DNA of 64,000 bases. Source: Nostoc cf. commune SO-36. GTDB lineage: Bacteria; Cyanobacteriota; Cyanobacteriia; Cyanobacteriales; Nostocaceae. The notes under the pieces are model-generated. The model searched no databases, was not told the origin of the DNA, and saw only the letters and a list, made by a program, of their open reading frames with translations. Location: positions 1,673,501 through 1,737,500 of the forward strand of contig NZ_AP025732.1 of the NCBI RefSeq assembly GCF_023734775.1, given 5' to 3'. Both the position numbers and the translations under genes were made by a program. This document shows, in pieces, positions 47,063 to 56,511 of this stretch; positions within the stretch are counted from its first letter, which is position 1, and the number at the start of each line of letters is the position of its first letter.

Positions 47063-47569
47063 TTATGGACGTGGTAGAGATTGTTGTGAAGTTTTACGAG
47101 ATTTCATAATTTCTATAAAAAATCCATACAACTTCTGCAAACTTTCTATATTTTTTTGCATAATCTCCCGACTTTCTTTAATTTGACTTAAATGAAATTC
47201 CCGAAGTTCTGTATATGGCCCATTACCAACAAATTGACTACCGACTTCATTATTTATATCACCATCAATTAGATTGATTACGGTGTACATTCGATTACCT
47301 GTTTGAGCAATTTGCTGCTCGTGTGGTTGCTCTAACTGAGTAGATGATTCTGGAACCCAAGTGGTGATTTCTAACTCAACAACTTCAACTATTGCTGTTT
47401 TAATAGCATCAATAACTTCATCAATATTAAACCCTTCTCCCTTAGTGTTCAGCTTCTTAACTTTTCTTTTAAACTCACTACTTGGTTTGCTAAATTGACT
47501 ATTATTTTCCTCATTGTCAAGAGCTTGACCATTACTTGCCGTATTTTCGTTAATGATTTTATTTACCAT
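47063..47569 (-). CDS. Unknown protein, first gene of cassette
   Basis: A 168-residue protein. The first 45 residues are polar and probably disordered. FNIDEVIDAIKTAIVEVVEL and EITTWVPESS follow, then RMYTVINLIDGDINNEVGSQ, and a C-terminal helix (LREFHLSQIKESREIMQKNI). No family recognised. It is 107 bp upstream of the 46122-46955 gene, on the same strand, with 600 bp of empty DNA before it, so it likely heads a three-gene transcript. Confidence 0.6.
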   Translation of the reverse strand: MVNKIINENTASNGQALDNEENNSQFSKPSSEFKRKVKKLNTKGEGFNIDEVIDAIKTAIVEVVELEITTWVPESSTQLEQPHEQQIAQTGNRMYTVINLIDGDINNEVGSQFVGNGPYTELREFHLSQIKESREIMQKNIESLQKLYGFFIEIMKSRKTSQQSLPRP

Positions 47570-47949
47570 GACGTTTTAGAGGTTACAGATTTAAATATAA
47601 AACAAAATACAATCTTATGTTATGTCAAAAGTTTTAAGGCTTTTACTCAACAAAAGTAACTAAAGTCAAAGTAACTTAATAATTTAAGAAGATTTTTTAA
47701 AGAAAAGTAAAGCTGTAATTTATCTAAACCAATTTATTTTAGAGAGAGGATAATATAATTTTAAATTTTGAAGTCATTACGTTGCAATAAGTCCATTAAT
47801 ACAGTATTGCTTCCCCCTATTATTCTAAGTCGTGCGATTCTGAAAATCATTATTTGATTTGCTTTTGAGCATTTCGTGATAGTAGGTATAAATTAGCTTA
47901 TAGCTGTACATAAATTAATGTAGGCATTTATTTTAGCCAATCTGTTTTC

Positions 47950-48088
47950 TATAGCGCTTTTCGTTTGTATGCAATACACTCTGACCTCTTTCCTATTAAA
48001 AGAGAGGCTTTGAATTTCACTCCCTTTTCCCTTGTAGGGAAAGGGCTGAAGGTTAGGTCTGTATTGCACTTAACCGAGAAATGCTATA
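47950..48088. mobile_element. MITE of a second family (139 bp)
   Basis: Tips are TATAGCGCTTTTCG at the left and, inverted, TATAGCATTTCTCG at the right, with a further matching GCAATACA arm inside each end. No coding capacity; the middle forms hairpins (TTTCCCTTGTAGGGAAA). The ends differ from those of the 31765 and 40629 elements. The rest of 47570-48176 shows no gene. Confidence 0.7.
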
Positions 48089-48176
48089 GCAAAGCGTAGA
48101 CGTGCAAGTGCAAGATGACTTTCCTATATTCCTATGTATACAATGATATGAAAATGATGATAAGCACAGGGAAAAT

Positions 48177-48962
48177 ATGTTGTTATCTCGTCAAGCTTTT
48201 GCTACACCTTTTGTAATTTGTATGTGTATTTTAGGAGTTGGCTTGATTCAATTACCCCAATTGCAAAAACTAATAAATCGCCAGCAATCTGTGTCTTTAA
48301 AAACTTTAGAGAAAGAAATAAAAGCTGAAAATCTCCGTCTTAATTTTCTCAAAAAAACACCTGCTTTTGGTTATAATAATTTATTTGCAGATTTGGTATA
48401 TCTCAATTTTCTCCAATATTTCGGAGATGATGAAGTTCGGAATAAAACAGGTTACAGTTTAAGTCCAGAATATTTTGAAGTTATTCTAGAACGTGACCCA
48501 CGATTTTTAGCAGCGTATCGGAGTCTTTCGATCAGCACTTCATTATATGCTGCTATGCCTGAACGTGCGATCGCACTATCAGAGAAAGGCTTAAAATCGC
48601 TATCTCCCTCGGTTCCCGAAAAGTCTTATTACATCTGGCGTTATAAAGGAGTTGATGAATTATTATTTTTAGGTAACGCTAAAGCTGCCCAACAGTCTTT
48701 TGCAACGGCGGCAAACTGGGCTAGTAAGTTTTCAGATGAAGAGAGTCAGCTTATAGCTACTACTTCCCAAAAAACTGCTGAATTCCTGAGCCGAAATCCT
48801 AACAGTAAATATGCTCAAATTTCCACTTGGGCAATGGTTTTAAATAATCACGTTGATGAAAGAACTGAGAAACGCGCAATTAAAGAAATCGAAGCTTTGG
48901 GAGGAAAAGTAGTTACAACTCCTGAAGGTACTAATAAAATTATATTTCCCCCCAAAGATTAA
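48177..48962 (+). CDS. Conserved membrane-anchored TPR-like protein
   Basis: A 261-residue protein from the ATG at 48177. An N-terminal membrane helix or uncleaved signal (FATPFVICMCILGVGLIQL) is followed by helical repeats resembling TPR (YNNLFADLVYLNFLQYFGDD, LAAYRSLSISTSLYAAMPER, KAAQQSFATAANWASKF). It faces the periplasm or lumen if the helix is an anchor. No enzymatic motif; function unknown. A GNAT gene follows 29 bp later and an aminotransferase overlaps that, so the three may be co-transcribed. Confidence 0.75.
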   Translation: MLLSRQAFATPFVICMCILGVGLIQLPQLQKLINRQQSVSLKTLEKEIKAENLRLNFLKKTPAFGYNNLFADLVYLNFLQYFGDDEVRNKTGYSLSPEYFEVILERDPRFLAAYRSLSISTSLYAAMPERAIALSEKGLKSLSPSVPEKSYYIWRYKGVDELLFLGNAKAAQQSFATAANWASKFSDEESQLIATTSQKTAEFLSRNPNSKYAQISTWAMVLNNHVDERTEKRAIKEIEALGGKVVTTPEGTNKIIFPPKD

Positions 48963-48991
48963 ATCACGTATGATTGAGTAAATTAGCACCA

Positions 48992-49411
48992 ATGTCAGTA
49001 CAATTGGCAAAATCAGACTTTCAAATATTAGAGTGTTTTCCTGTTATTTTCCAGTTGCGCCCTCACCTTGAGCCGGCTAAGTTTGTAGAACAAGTTCGAT
49101 ATCAAATGAAAGAAGGATATCAACTTACATTCTTAGAAGTAGAGGAGCAAGCTGTGGCAGTGGCTGGATTTCGTATTTCTAATTGTTTAGCATTGGGGAA
49201 GTTTTTATACATTGATGATTTAGTTGTTGATGAGTTTAATCGGTCACATAGCTATGGTCAACAATTATTTCAGTGGCTAATTGAATATGCCAGAAATCAT
49301 GAATGTAAACATCTGAGTCTGGATTCTGGTGTTCAGCGATTTGCAGCCCACAGGTTTTATCTCATGCAGCGTATGAGCATTACAAGTCATCACTTTTCAA
49401 TGGAATTGTAG
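48992..49411 (+). CDS. GNAT family N-acetyltransferase
   Basis: Codes for 139 residues from the ATG at 48992 (MSVQLAKSDFQILECF); a TTG 18 nt upstream is possible. YIDDLVVDEFNRSHSYGQQLFQWLIEYAR is GNAT motif A, with the acetyl-CoA pyrophosphate loop R-S-H-S-Y-G in the Q/RxxGxG/A position, weaker than usual. LSLDSGVQRFAAHRFYLMQRM is motif B. The acceptor is unknown. Its stop codon overlaps the GTG of the next gene by one base. Confidence 0.8.
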   Translation: MSVQLAKSDFQILECFPVIFQLRPHLEPAKFVEQVRYQMKEGYQLTFLEVEEQAVAVAGFRISNCLALGKFLYIDDLVVDEFNRSHSYGQQLFQWLIEYARNHECKHLSLDSGVQRFAAHRFYLMQRMSITSHHFSMEL

Positions 49412-50223
49412 TGATAAGCAATTTGGTTGTGACAAATAATATTTTTTGGTATAACGGTAAATTAATTCACTCTCAAACCCTAGAATTAAACATTAATGAT
49501 CCGGGTTTACTTTATGGAGCAACTGTTTTTACCACATTGCGGGTTTATGAGAATTCGCTAAATAGTAATTTAACTAATTGGCAAGCACACTGCGATCGCT
49601 TACTTTTCTCACTACAAACTTTTGGGTGGCAGCAACCCGATTGGAACCGTCTGCGTCAAGGCGCTCAAATTCTTCTGGCACACTTCCCCGTTCTCAGAAT
49701 TACCCTTTTTCCCGATGGCCGGGAATGGATAACTGGCAGATTATTACCCCCAGATTTGACAGAAAAACAAAATAATGGTGTTTTATGCGCCGTTGCCAGT
49801 TCAGAATTTTCTCGCTCTCTCCCCTCTCATAAAACTGGAAACTATTTGAGTGCTTGGTTGGCAAAAACTAGCTCAGATGCTCAAGAAGCAATATTAGTTG
49901 ATGCTCAAGGAAATTGGCTAGAAACCAGCACAGGCAACCTTTGGGGGTGGTGCGATCGCAGTTGGTACACGCCACCAATAAAGGCAGGAATTTTGCCGGG
50001 AATTGGGCGATCGCAACTTGTAAACTGGTTGCAAAAGCACCAACAGCCAGTGCGAGAAGAAACTTGGAGTGCCGAGTTAGTCCAGAGATTTGAAGCGATC
50101 GCTTACACTAATAGTGTGGTAGAGATTATTCCCATTCATACCGTTAATCAGCCTTCAGGGTCGCTACAATATAATCCCTACCATCAAAGTTTTCAGCTAA
50201 TAAGGGAGCTTTTTTTAGCATGA
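49411..50223 (+). CDS. Class IV aminotransferase (aminodeoxychorismate lyase-like)
   Basis: A 270-residue PLP fold type IV protein starting with GTG at 49411. It has FWYNGKLIHSQTLELNINDPGLLYGATVF, LPSHKTGNYLSAWLAK (the PLP Lys in SHKTGNY), EAILVDAQGNWLETSTGNLW (Glu of the cofactor site) and AGILPGIGRSQL. It fits branched-chain aminotransferase or 4-amino-4-deoxychorismate lyase (PabC, folate synthesis); the short length and AGILPGI favour the lyase group. The TAGTG overlap with the GNAT gene suggests coupled translation. Confidence 0.85.
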   Translation: MISNLVVTNNIFWYNGKLIHSQTLELNINDPGLLYGATVFTTLRVYENSLNSNLTNWQAHCDRLLFSLQTFGWQQPDWNRLRQGAQILLAHFPVLRITLFPDGREWITGRLLPPDLTEKQNNGVLCAVASSEFSRSLPSHKTGNYLSAWLAKTSSDAQEAILVDAQGNWLETSTGNLWGWCDRSWYTPPIKAGILPGIGRSQLVNWLQKHQQPVREETWSAELVQRFEAIAYTNSVVEIIPIHTVNQPSGSLQYNPYHQSFQLIRELFLA

Positions 50224-50336
50224 CAACCACGCCTAATTTGTTATATCTTAAGATAAGTTAACATAATTCTTAATAATCACCTTTCCGAGCAGAGAAGCTA
50301 GGCGATTGCGCGAAAAATACCGGAGGATAGACCTTA

Positions 50337-52177
50337 GTGAATAAAAGATGGAGAAATGCAGGGCTGTACGCGCTGCTGTTTATTGTCGTCATTGCGCTGG
50401 GAACAGCATTTTTGACAAACAACCCCAAAGCAGAGAAACATGGCGATACAGTCGCTTTATTCAAGAAGTTCAGCAAGGCAGAGTTGAAAAAGTCAGTTTG
50501 AGTGCAGATCGCTCTACAGCACTAGTTACACCCAAATATGACCCAGCTAAACGGATTGTTACCTTAGTCAACGATCCAGACTTGATCAATACTTTGACTT
50601 CTAAAGGCGTTGATATTTCTGTATTGCCCCAAACCGATGAAGGATTTTGGTTTAAGGCACTGAGCAGCTTATTTTTCCCTGTATTGCTTTTGGTTGGCTT
50701 ATTCTTCTTGCTACGTCGCGCTCAAAGTGGCCCAGGCAGCCAAGCGATGAACTTTGGCAAATCCAAAGCCAGAGTCCAAATGGAACCACAAACTCAGGTG
50801 ACATTTGGCGATGTCGCTGGTATTGACCAAGCCAAGTTGGAATTAAACGAAGTCGTAGACTTTCTGAAAAACGCCGATCGCTTTACCGCCGTTGGTGCAA
50901 AAATTCCTAAAGGTGTGTTGTTAGTTGGCCCTCCAGGTACAGGTAAAACCCTCCTCGCGCGTGCCGTAGCTGGTGAAGCTGGTGTCCCCTTCTTCTCAAT
51001 CTCCGGTTCAGAATTTGTGGAAATGTTCGTAGGTGTGGGTGCATCCCGCGTCCGCGATTTATTTGAACAAGCTAAGACTAATGCTCCTTGTATCGTGTTC
51101 ATCGATGAAATTGACGCCGTAGGTCGTCAACGGGGTGCAGGTTTAGGTGGTGGTAACGATGAGCGGGAACAAACCCTCAACCAGTTGCTCACAGAAATGG
51201 ATGGCTTTGAGGGTAACACTGGCATCATCATTATTGCCGCTACCAACCGTCCTGATGTCCTAGATGCAGCCTTATTGCGTCCTGGTCGTTTTGACCGTCA
51301 AGTTGTGGTAGACCGTCCCGACTATGCCGGACGCAGCGAAATTCTCAAGGTTCACGCTCGTGGCAAGACCTTGGCAAAAGATGTGGACTTGGATAAAATC
51401 GCTCGTCGTACCCCTGGATTTACTGGCGCAGATTTATCCAACCTGCTGAATGAAGCCGCAATTTTGGCAGCACGCCGGAATTTGACTGAAATTTCGATGG
51501 ATGAAATCAACGACGCGATTGATCGCGTATTAGCTGGGCCAGAGAAGAAAGACCGGGTGATGAGCGAGAAGCGCAAAACCTTGGTGGCATATCACGAAGC
51601 TGGTCACGCTTTAGTTGGTGCTTTGATGCCCGACTATGACCCAGTACAAAAAATTAGTATTATTCCTCGCGGTCGTGCAGGTGGTTTAACTTGGTTTACC
51701 CCCAGCGAAGACCGGATGGACACAGGTTTATACAGCCGTGCTTATCTGGAAAATCAGATGGCTGTGGCTTTGGGTGGTCGAATTGCTGAAGAATTAATCT
51801 TTGGTGAAGAAGAAGTTACCACTGGTGCTTCCAACGACTTACAACAAGTAGCCCGTGTTGCGCGTCAGATGATTACCCGATTTGGCATGAGCGATCGCTT
51901 AGGCCCTGTTGCCCTTGGTCGTCAACAAGGTAATATGTTCCTGGGACGAGATATTATGTCAGAGCGTGATTTCTCTGAAGAAACTGCCGCCGCCATTGAT
52001 GAAGAAGTCCGTAAACTTGTAGATGTTGCCTATACACGCGCTAAAGAAGTGTTGGTAGGCAACCGCCACATTCTAGATCAGATAGCGCAAATGCTGGTTG
52101 ACAAAGAAACAGTAGACGCTGAAGAGTTGCAAGAAATTCTGTCGAATAACGATGTGACAACTGCTGCGTTTGCCTAA
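50337..52177 (+). CDS. ftsH: ATP-dependent zinc protease FtsH, frameshifted near N-terminus
   Basis: From a GTG at 50337, with GGAGG 10 nt before it, the frame begins [20 protein letters not shown], the membrane helix of the slr1604/FtsH3-type group. After LGTAF the frame is lost at a run of five T (50409-50413); with six T it would read [19 protein letters not shown] and join the long frame to 52177. The rest is complete: second helix ([16 protein letters not shown]), Walker A GPPGTGKT near residue 198, SRH DGFEGN...RPGRFDRQ, and HEAGH near residue 419. FtsH hexamers degrade membrane proteins, including damaged D1. The group is essential in Synechocystis, so a base-calling error is likely. 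Confidence 0.93.
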
Positions 52178-52228
52178 TTTAATCAATAGTTAGGAGTTAG
52201 GAATTCTTCCTAACTCTTAATTGTGAAT

Positions 52229-52294
52229 AAAAGCCCGGTCTTCATGACCGGGCTTTTAATTTGGGGTTATATACCCCGGAGGTTTCGTTATAGA
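52229..52294 (-). ncRNA. Candidate small RNA, copy B; also terminator of ftsH
   Basis: On the minus strand, TATACT (plus 52300-52305) precedes a predicted RNA of about 65 nt: a GGGG/CCCC hairpin (52263-52277) and a 12-bp terminator stem (52229-52240 with 52246-52257) with T tail. The layout and much of the sequence match 13597-13667. The terminator is symmetric enough to end ftsH from the other strand. The rest of 52178-52588 has no supported gene. Confidence 0.55.
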
Positions 52295-52588
52295 GTTTCA
52301 GTATAAATCGCTTGTCTGATAGAGACTACTACCTGAGCATAATTAATTCCGGAAAATTAGAAAATTTTTTAGATACACCAAATCCAAAAAGCTATAACTC
52401 TCACCTCAAAAGGAAAAAGATCCAATATAGCAAGCAACAATTTGAGAAGTCTGGACGGTGAAAAATTCCCCAATCCATCATAAGTACAATCCACGAGCTT
52501 GCTTGCCCAATTCTGACGATACCCTAACTTTCCGAATCTTGACAGTACTAGCGTTAAGAGTGACTCGATACTGAACCAGTCACCTATC

Positions 52589-52861
52589 TTAAACTCTGGA
52601 TGTCGGTTTCAAAAATAGCCACGCCACAAAGAACGTAGCAGCTGTGAATAGTTGTGTTAAATCCAAAGCAGATAGATAGCCATCCGCAAATGAAGCAATG
52701 CTGCGATCGGTAATGCCAAATACCCAGGATGAGAGTCCAAACAGCCAAATCCCATTCTTGAGATTTCCGACGAATTCCTTAGAGTCTGATGGTTTCTGGT
52801 CTTTCATGATCTTCTGTCCCATTGGTGAAAAATTTCGTGATTGATGCAAAATACTTGCCAT
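52589..52861 (-). CDS. Small two-helix membrane protein
   Basis: A 90-residue frame, MASILHQSRNFSPMGQKIMK, then NGIWLFGLSSWVFGITDRSI and LTQLFTAATFFVAWLFLKPT, giving two probable membrane helices. Met14 or Met19 could be the real start. No family recognised; composition is like that of neighbouring coding DNA. It stands alone between the candidate small RNA and the ltrA gene; 52862-53202 upstream shows no gene. Confidence 0.5.
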   Translation of the reverse strand: MASILHQSRNFSPMGQKIMKDQKPSDSKEFVGNLKNGIWLFGLSSWVFGITDRSIASFADGYLSALDLTQLFTAATFFVAWLFLKPTSRV

Positions 52862-53202
52862 TAAGAATTTTTTCTGACTCCTGACGCTAAATTTACACTT
52901 CCTATTAATAATATTAATAAATATTTCACCTACTTGACTTCACTCCCAAAAGGTACATCTTATAATCTTGACATTCCCCCTTTGGTTCTGTCACCTCCGA
53001 TAGACGGCAATGCGTTGAGTTATCAGCTTTACAGCGTTGGGTTTGAATACTGAAATTACATTATTTTTAAATAACCATATAAATATTCATTGATATTTGA
53101 ATTAAAATACTCCATAGGATAGATGCTTTTCATAAAAATATTCAAATTCTAATTACATGGAGATGTGTAGTGGCGCACAGATGTACGCCACTAGACTATG
53201 AG
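52862..53202. other. Intergenic region, 341 bp
   Basis: AT-rich spacer between the small membrane-protein gene and ltrA, both on the minus strand. No gene or terminator that I can support is seen. Confidence 0.4.
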
Positions 53203-54384
53203 CTAAATTTCAGGGTCAACCAAGCGGGTAGTGGGACGACTTTGATATAAATCTTGAACGACTTGGATAGCAGAAACTACAGCTACAAGGGCAATGACTG
53301 CAACAGGTAACAAACCTTTGCCAAAGATAGCGATCGCTAGCAGCGCAACTGCACCCCCAAGTCTATATTGGGAACGAATTCTGCAATAACGGATTACCCC
53401 AAATCTGTGGAGAATACTGACAGCTAGAGAACACAATGCTACTGAACCACAGATGAGCCATCGTTGGGAGTCGGGTAGTGCTAAAGTTGGCTTACTCAAC
53501 AAGATTTGTTCTACGCCGACTCCAGCAGCAGCAATCCCAATCACTAGGGGTAAATGGGTGTAAAGCCAGAGATTAACAACACCAACTTTTCCATGCGATC
53601 GCGCCATCTCAATAGGTTTACCACCAAGGTTATCAAAATAGACCCACCACCAACTAAAGGCGATAACTAGACCAAATACGGCGGAAATTACGGTTAAAAC
53701 ATCCCATTTCTGCTCAGAAACACCATTGACCACTGCAATGATCGCTTCACCCAAAACAATAATGGTAAATAACCCGAAACGTTCTGGTAAGTGGGAGGCG
53801 TGGGGGAGTAACCCAATCTGAAACTTATGTCCTGTTAAGGGTGTAGCAAAGTCAATAATGATTCCCAGCGCCCAGAATCCGAACCGCCAAGGGATAGGTA
53901 CGAATGCCGATATTAACCAAAGCAAGGCTGCGATCGCAAAACCAATAGCGTAGCGAGTAGTTAAAGGACGCGCTGAAGGGATATGTTTTCCAGCGCGGAG
54001 GTACTCTATAACCAGTACAACCCGACCAAAAGCATAGGAAATTGCAAAACCAGGGGAACTCTCACCCAAACCGTGGTGGATATTAATAGCCATCGCTGCT
54101 GCTGTCAGCATTTGTATACCAATCAGTAGCCGATGTCCCACATCATCGCTGTCAAAGCGGTTGGCATAGAATGTGGTGCCAATCCATGACCACCAAACTG
54201 GTATAAATAGAACTGCAAACCCAAACAATCCTGAAAAAGAGATATCTTCATTGAGATTGTGGGCAAGTTGAGAAACTGCAACTACAAAAACCAAATCATA
54301 AAACAGTTCCAGCCAAGTGGCGCGTCGTTCTTCTTCACTGTCTTCACCAATGCGTAACCTTGGCGGTTGCAGAAAATTTGCCAT
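53203..54384 (-). CDS. Low-temperature-requirement protein A (LtrA) family
   Basis: A 393-residue polytopic membrane protein with about ten helices. The family signature RATWLELFYDLVFVVAVSQL is at residues 22-41, then FYANRFDSDDVGHRLLIGIQM and ERFGLFTIIVLGEAIIAVVNG. LtrA was named from a Listeria gene needed for growth in the cold; its molecular role is unknown. Length is normal. The ATG lies at 54384. It is a single gene, divergent from the reverse transcriptase locus. Confidence 0.92.
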   Translation of the reverse strand: MANFLQPPRLRIGEDSEEERRATWLELFYDLVFVVAVSQLAHNLNEDISFSGLFGFAVLFIPVWWSWIGTTFYANRFDSDDVGHRLLIGIQMLTAAAMAINIHHGLGESSPGFAISYAFGRVVLVIEYLRAGKHIPSARPLTTRYAIGFAIAALLWLISAFVPIPWRFGFWALGIIIDFATPLTGHKFQIGLLPHASHLPERFGLFTIIVLGEAIIAVVNGVSEQKWDVLTVISAVFGLVIAFSWWWVYFDNLGGKPIEMARSHGKVGVVNLWLYTHLPLVIGIAAAGVGVEQILLSKPTLALPDSQRWLICGSVALCSLAVSILHRFGVIRYCRIRSQYRLGGAVALLAIAIFGKGLLPVAVIALVAVVSAIQVVQDLYQSRPTTRLVDPEI

Positions 54385-54755
54385 AGTGCTAATTGCGAAT
54401 CGCTAATTGTTTTTTACCATTAGCTGTCATCCATTAGCGAGTGCATAAACAAATGTTTCTACGTAAATTGCTAAAAACCTGCTGAAAATTCAGTAAATTT
54501 GGCATTGTCCTAATCTCCTTCAATGTACTGCCAACCCATGCTGGTGAGTTGTTGAACAGTAGGCAGTTCTATATGAATATACCCAGGAGTTTGTTGGGGC
54601 ATAAATTATTTTGACAAGTCTTGTAGAATAATTTTAATGAATCCACTCTATCCGTTTTCGAGTAATAATACTTAATTTATATTTTTTTGGTATAGAAAGT
54701 TCTAATTAGAAGCGATTGATTAATAACTGATGATATGCTGTCTAATAATGCTGGG
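54385..54755. other. Intergenic region, 371 bp
   Basis: Between ltrA and the structured leader of the reverse transcriptase gene. AT-rich; no gene, and presumably holds the two divergent promoters. Confidence 0.35.
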
Positions 54756-55010
54756 TTAGGTCTTTGAACCTACCGTGAAATGCCTAAAAGCATCTTGTCC
54801 CAAGTGGGTAGCTGTTCCATCTGTGATAAACTACAGAAGAGGAAGAAACAATAAAGATCCACCTTGACTAGGAGTTTCTTTATACCTGTTAGAAATAATA
54901 GGTATTGGTTATACTCTACACCTTAGTAGAGGAGACAGGTGAGGGAGTGTCTAGCGTTCTCTGTCCGCCTTAGCAGTAAGGACTTCCAAATAATTAAACT
55001 ATTACAAAAT
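54756..55010 (+). ncRNA. Structured leader upstream of reverse transcriptase gene
   Basis: About 250 nt rich in local hairpins: GGGTTAGG...CCTACC near 54760-54776, TACCTG...AGGTA near 54893-54906, CTCTAC/GTAGAG near 54914-54931, and CCTTA/TAAGG near 54968-54981. It is less AT-rich than its flanks and contains no convincing gene. Group II intron or group II-like RT genes often follow their cognate RNA. No GUGYG 5' end and no domain V are recognised, so it is not called a group II intron. Confidence 0.4.
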
Positions 55011-55492
55011 AAAAATATGTCCAAGGATTTGGACGACTTACTCATTGAATACTTTCAGCCTGAGAAGCTAAAGGCTGCGTTTAAAGCTTACGAACAACAA
55101 AAAACGGATTTCTTGCAGCAGGGTAAGCCAAAAGTGCAGATGGGGGTAGATGGTATTTCTTACCCAACCTTTAAAAAGGAGCTTGATTTACGTTGTCAGC
55201 TTCTATCAAATAGATTACTTAAAGGTACATATCAGTTTTATACTTTTCGAGAAATAGAAATTCCCAAGCCATCTGGTGGAAAGCGAGTTTTATCGATTGC
55301 TACTATACGTGATGTTATTGTCCAAAAAGTATTATATGATGCTATTTACAAAGAGATCGAAAAAGATTTTAAAGCTACACTTAGATTAGATAGAGTGTCT
55401 TGTGCATATAGAAAGGGAAAGTCTGCACCGTATGCAGCGAGCTTGATTCATCAATATATTAAACAAGGTTTTATATTTGCCTTAGATGCTGA

Positions 55493-56511
55493 TACAGCGC
55501 TTCCGCCTGTTATAAGGTACACTAGGTTAAAATATAAATACTTTTAAATGAAGTCATACTCTATCGAGCTTCGAGAAAAAATAGTTGCAGCACATATTCA
55601 AAAAAATATCTCAATCAGGAAAGTAGCTAACATATTTTCTGTCTCAAAGAGTTTAGTGCAAAAGCTTGTAAAACAACAAAAACTTGAAGGAAATTTACAA
55701 CCAAAGCCGCGAGGAAAACCACAATTTAGTCATCTGACAAATGCTGACATAGAGTTAAGAGAATTAGTTGAAGCACATCCAGATGCAACATTGATAGAGT
55801 TGTGTGAATTATTTGCAGACAAAACTGGTAATTGGGTAGGTCGAAGTGCAATGTGTCGTGCCTTACAAAAATTAGGATTAAATCGTAAAAAAAAACATTG
55901 CGGAGTAGTCAAGCAGCAACAGAAAGAGTTCAAAAACTAAGAGTAGAATATTGGGAACAGGTCAGAGATATAGATCCAGATAACTTAGTATTCCTAGATG
56001 AGACAGGAGTTTTATTAGGTCTGGCAAGAACTCATGCGCGTTCGCAACAAGGAACAAGAGCTTACGACCAAAAACCATTTTATAGAGGTGCAAAAGTCAC
56101 AGTAATTGGAGCAATTAGTATTAAAAAAGTAGTGGCGTTAATGACGATGAATAACTCAATGGATAGCCAAGCATTTGATGTATTCATTGAGAAGTTTTTA
56201 GCGCCTAATTTATGGACAGGAGCAGTAGTCGTCATGGATAACTTACCTGCCCATAAACTAGCATCAATTGTACCAATGATTGAAGCTGTAGGTGCGAAAG
56301 TTATTTGTTTATCCTCATACTCTCCTGATTTTAATCCAATCGAGTTATGGTGGTCACAACTCAAATCTTTTTTACGCAGTTTTGCTCCAACTACAACAGA
56401 AATGGTTGATACAGTAATCTCAGTTGCACTCGACTTAATGAATCCTCAACATTTAAAAAACTGGTTTACTAATTGTTGCTATTGTACCTCATAACACCGG
56501 GAAGTGCTGTA
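55493..56511 (+). mobile_element. IS630-family insertion sequence
   Basis: The core 55495-56509 (1015 bp) is flanked by TA at 55493-55494 and 56510-56511. Terminal inverted repeats of about 26 bp: CAGCGCTTCCGCCTGTTATA at the left, CAGCACTTCCCGGTGTTATG read inward from the right, 20-22 of 26 positions matching. It sits in the reverse transcriptase gene. Insertion adds 1017 bp, a multiple of three. Confidence 0.93.
55548..56494 (+). CDS. IS630 transposase, two overlapping frames joined by -1 frameshift
   Basis: The first frame (55548-55940, 130 residues) is the helix-turn-helix DNA-binding part: SIELREKIVAAHIQKNISIR, VANIFSVSKSLVQKLVKQQK. The second (to 56494) is the DDE catalytic part: VFLDETGVLLG (Asp), AVVVMDNLPAHK (Asp) and SPDFNPIELWWSQLKS (Glu). 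A run of nine A at 55887-55895 lies in the overlap, where a -1 slip joins them, giving about 316 residues. This arrangement is usual for IS630 elements, so the element looks complete and possibly active. Confidence 0.9.

Noticed and set aside
54939..55016. Longer start (GTG at 54939) for the reverse transcriptase
   Set aside because: It lies in the hairpin-rich leader; the ATG at 55017 starts the homologous region.
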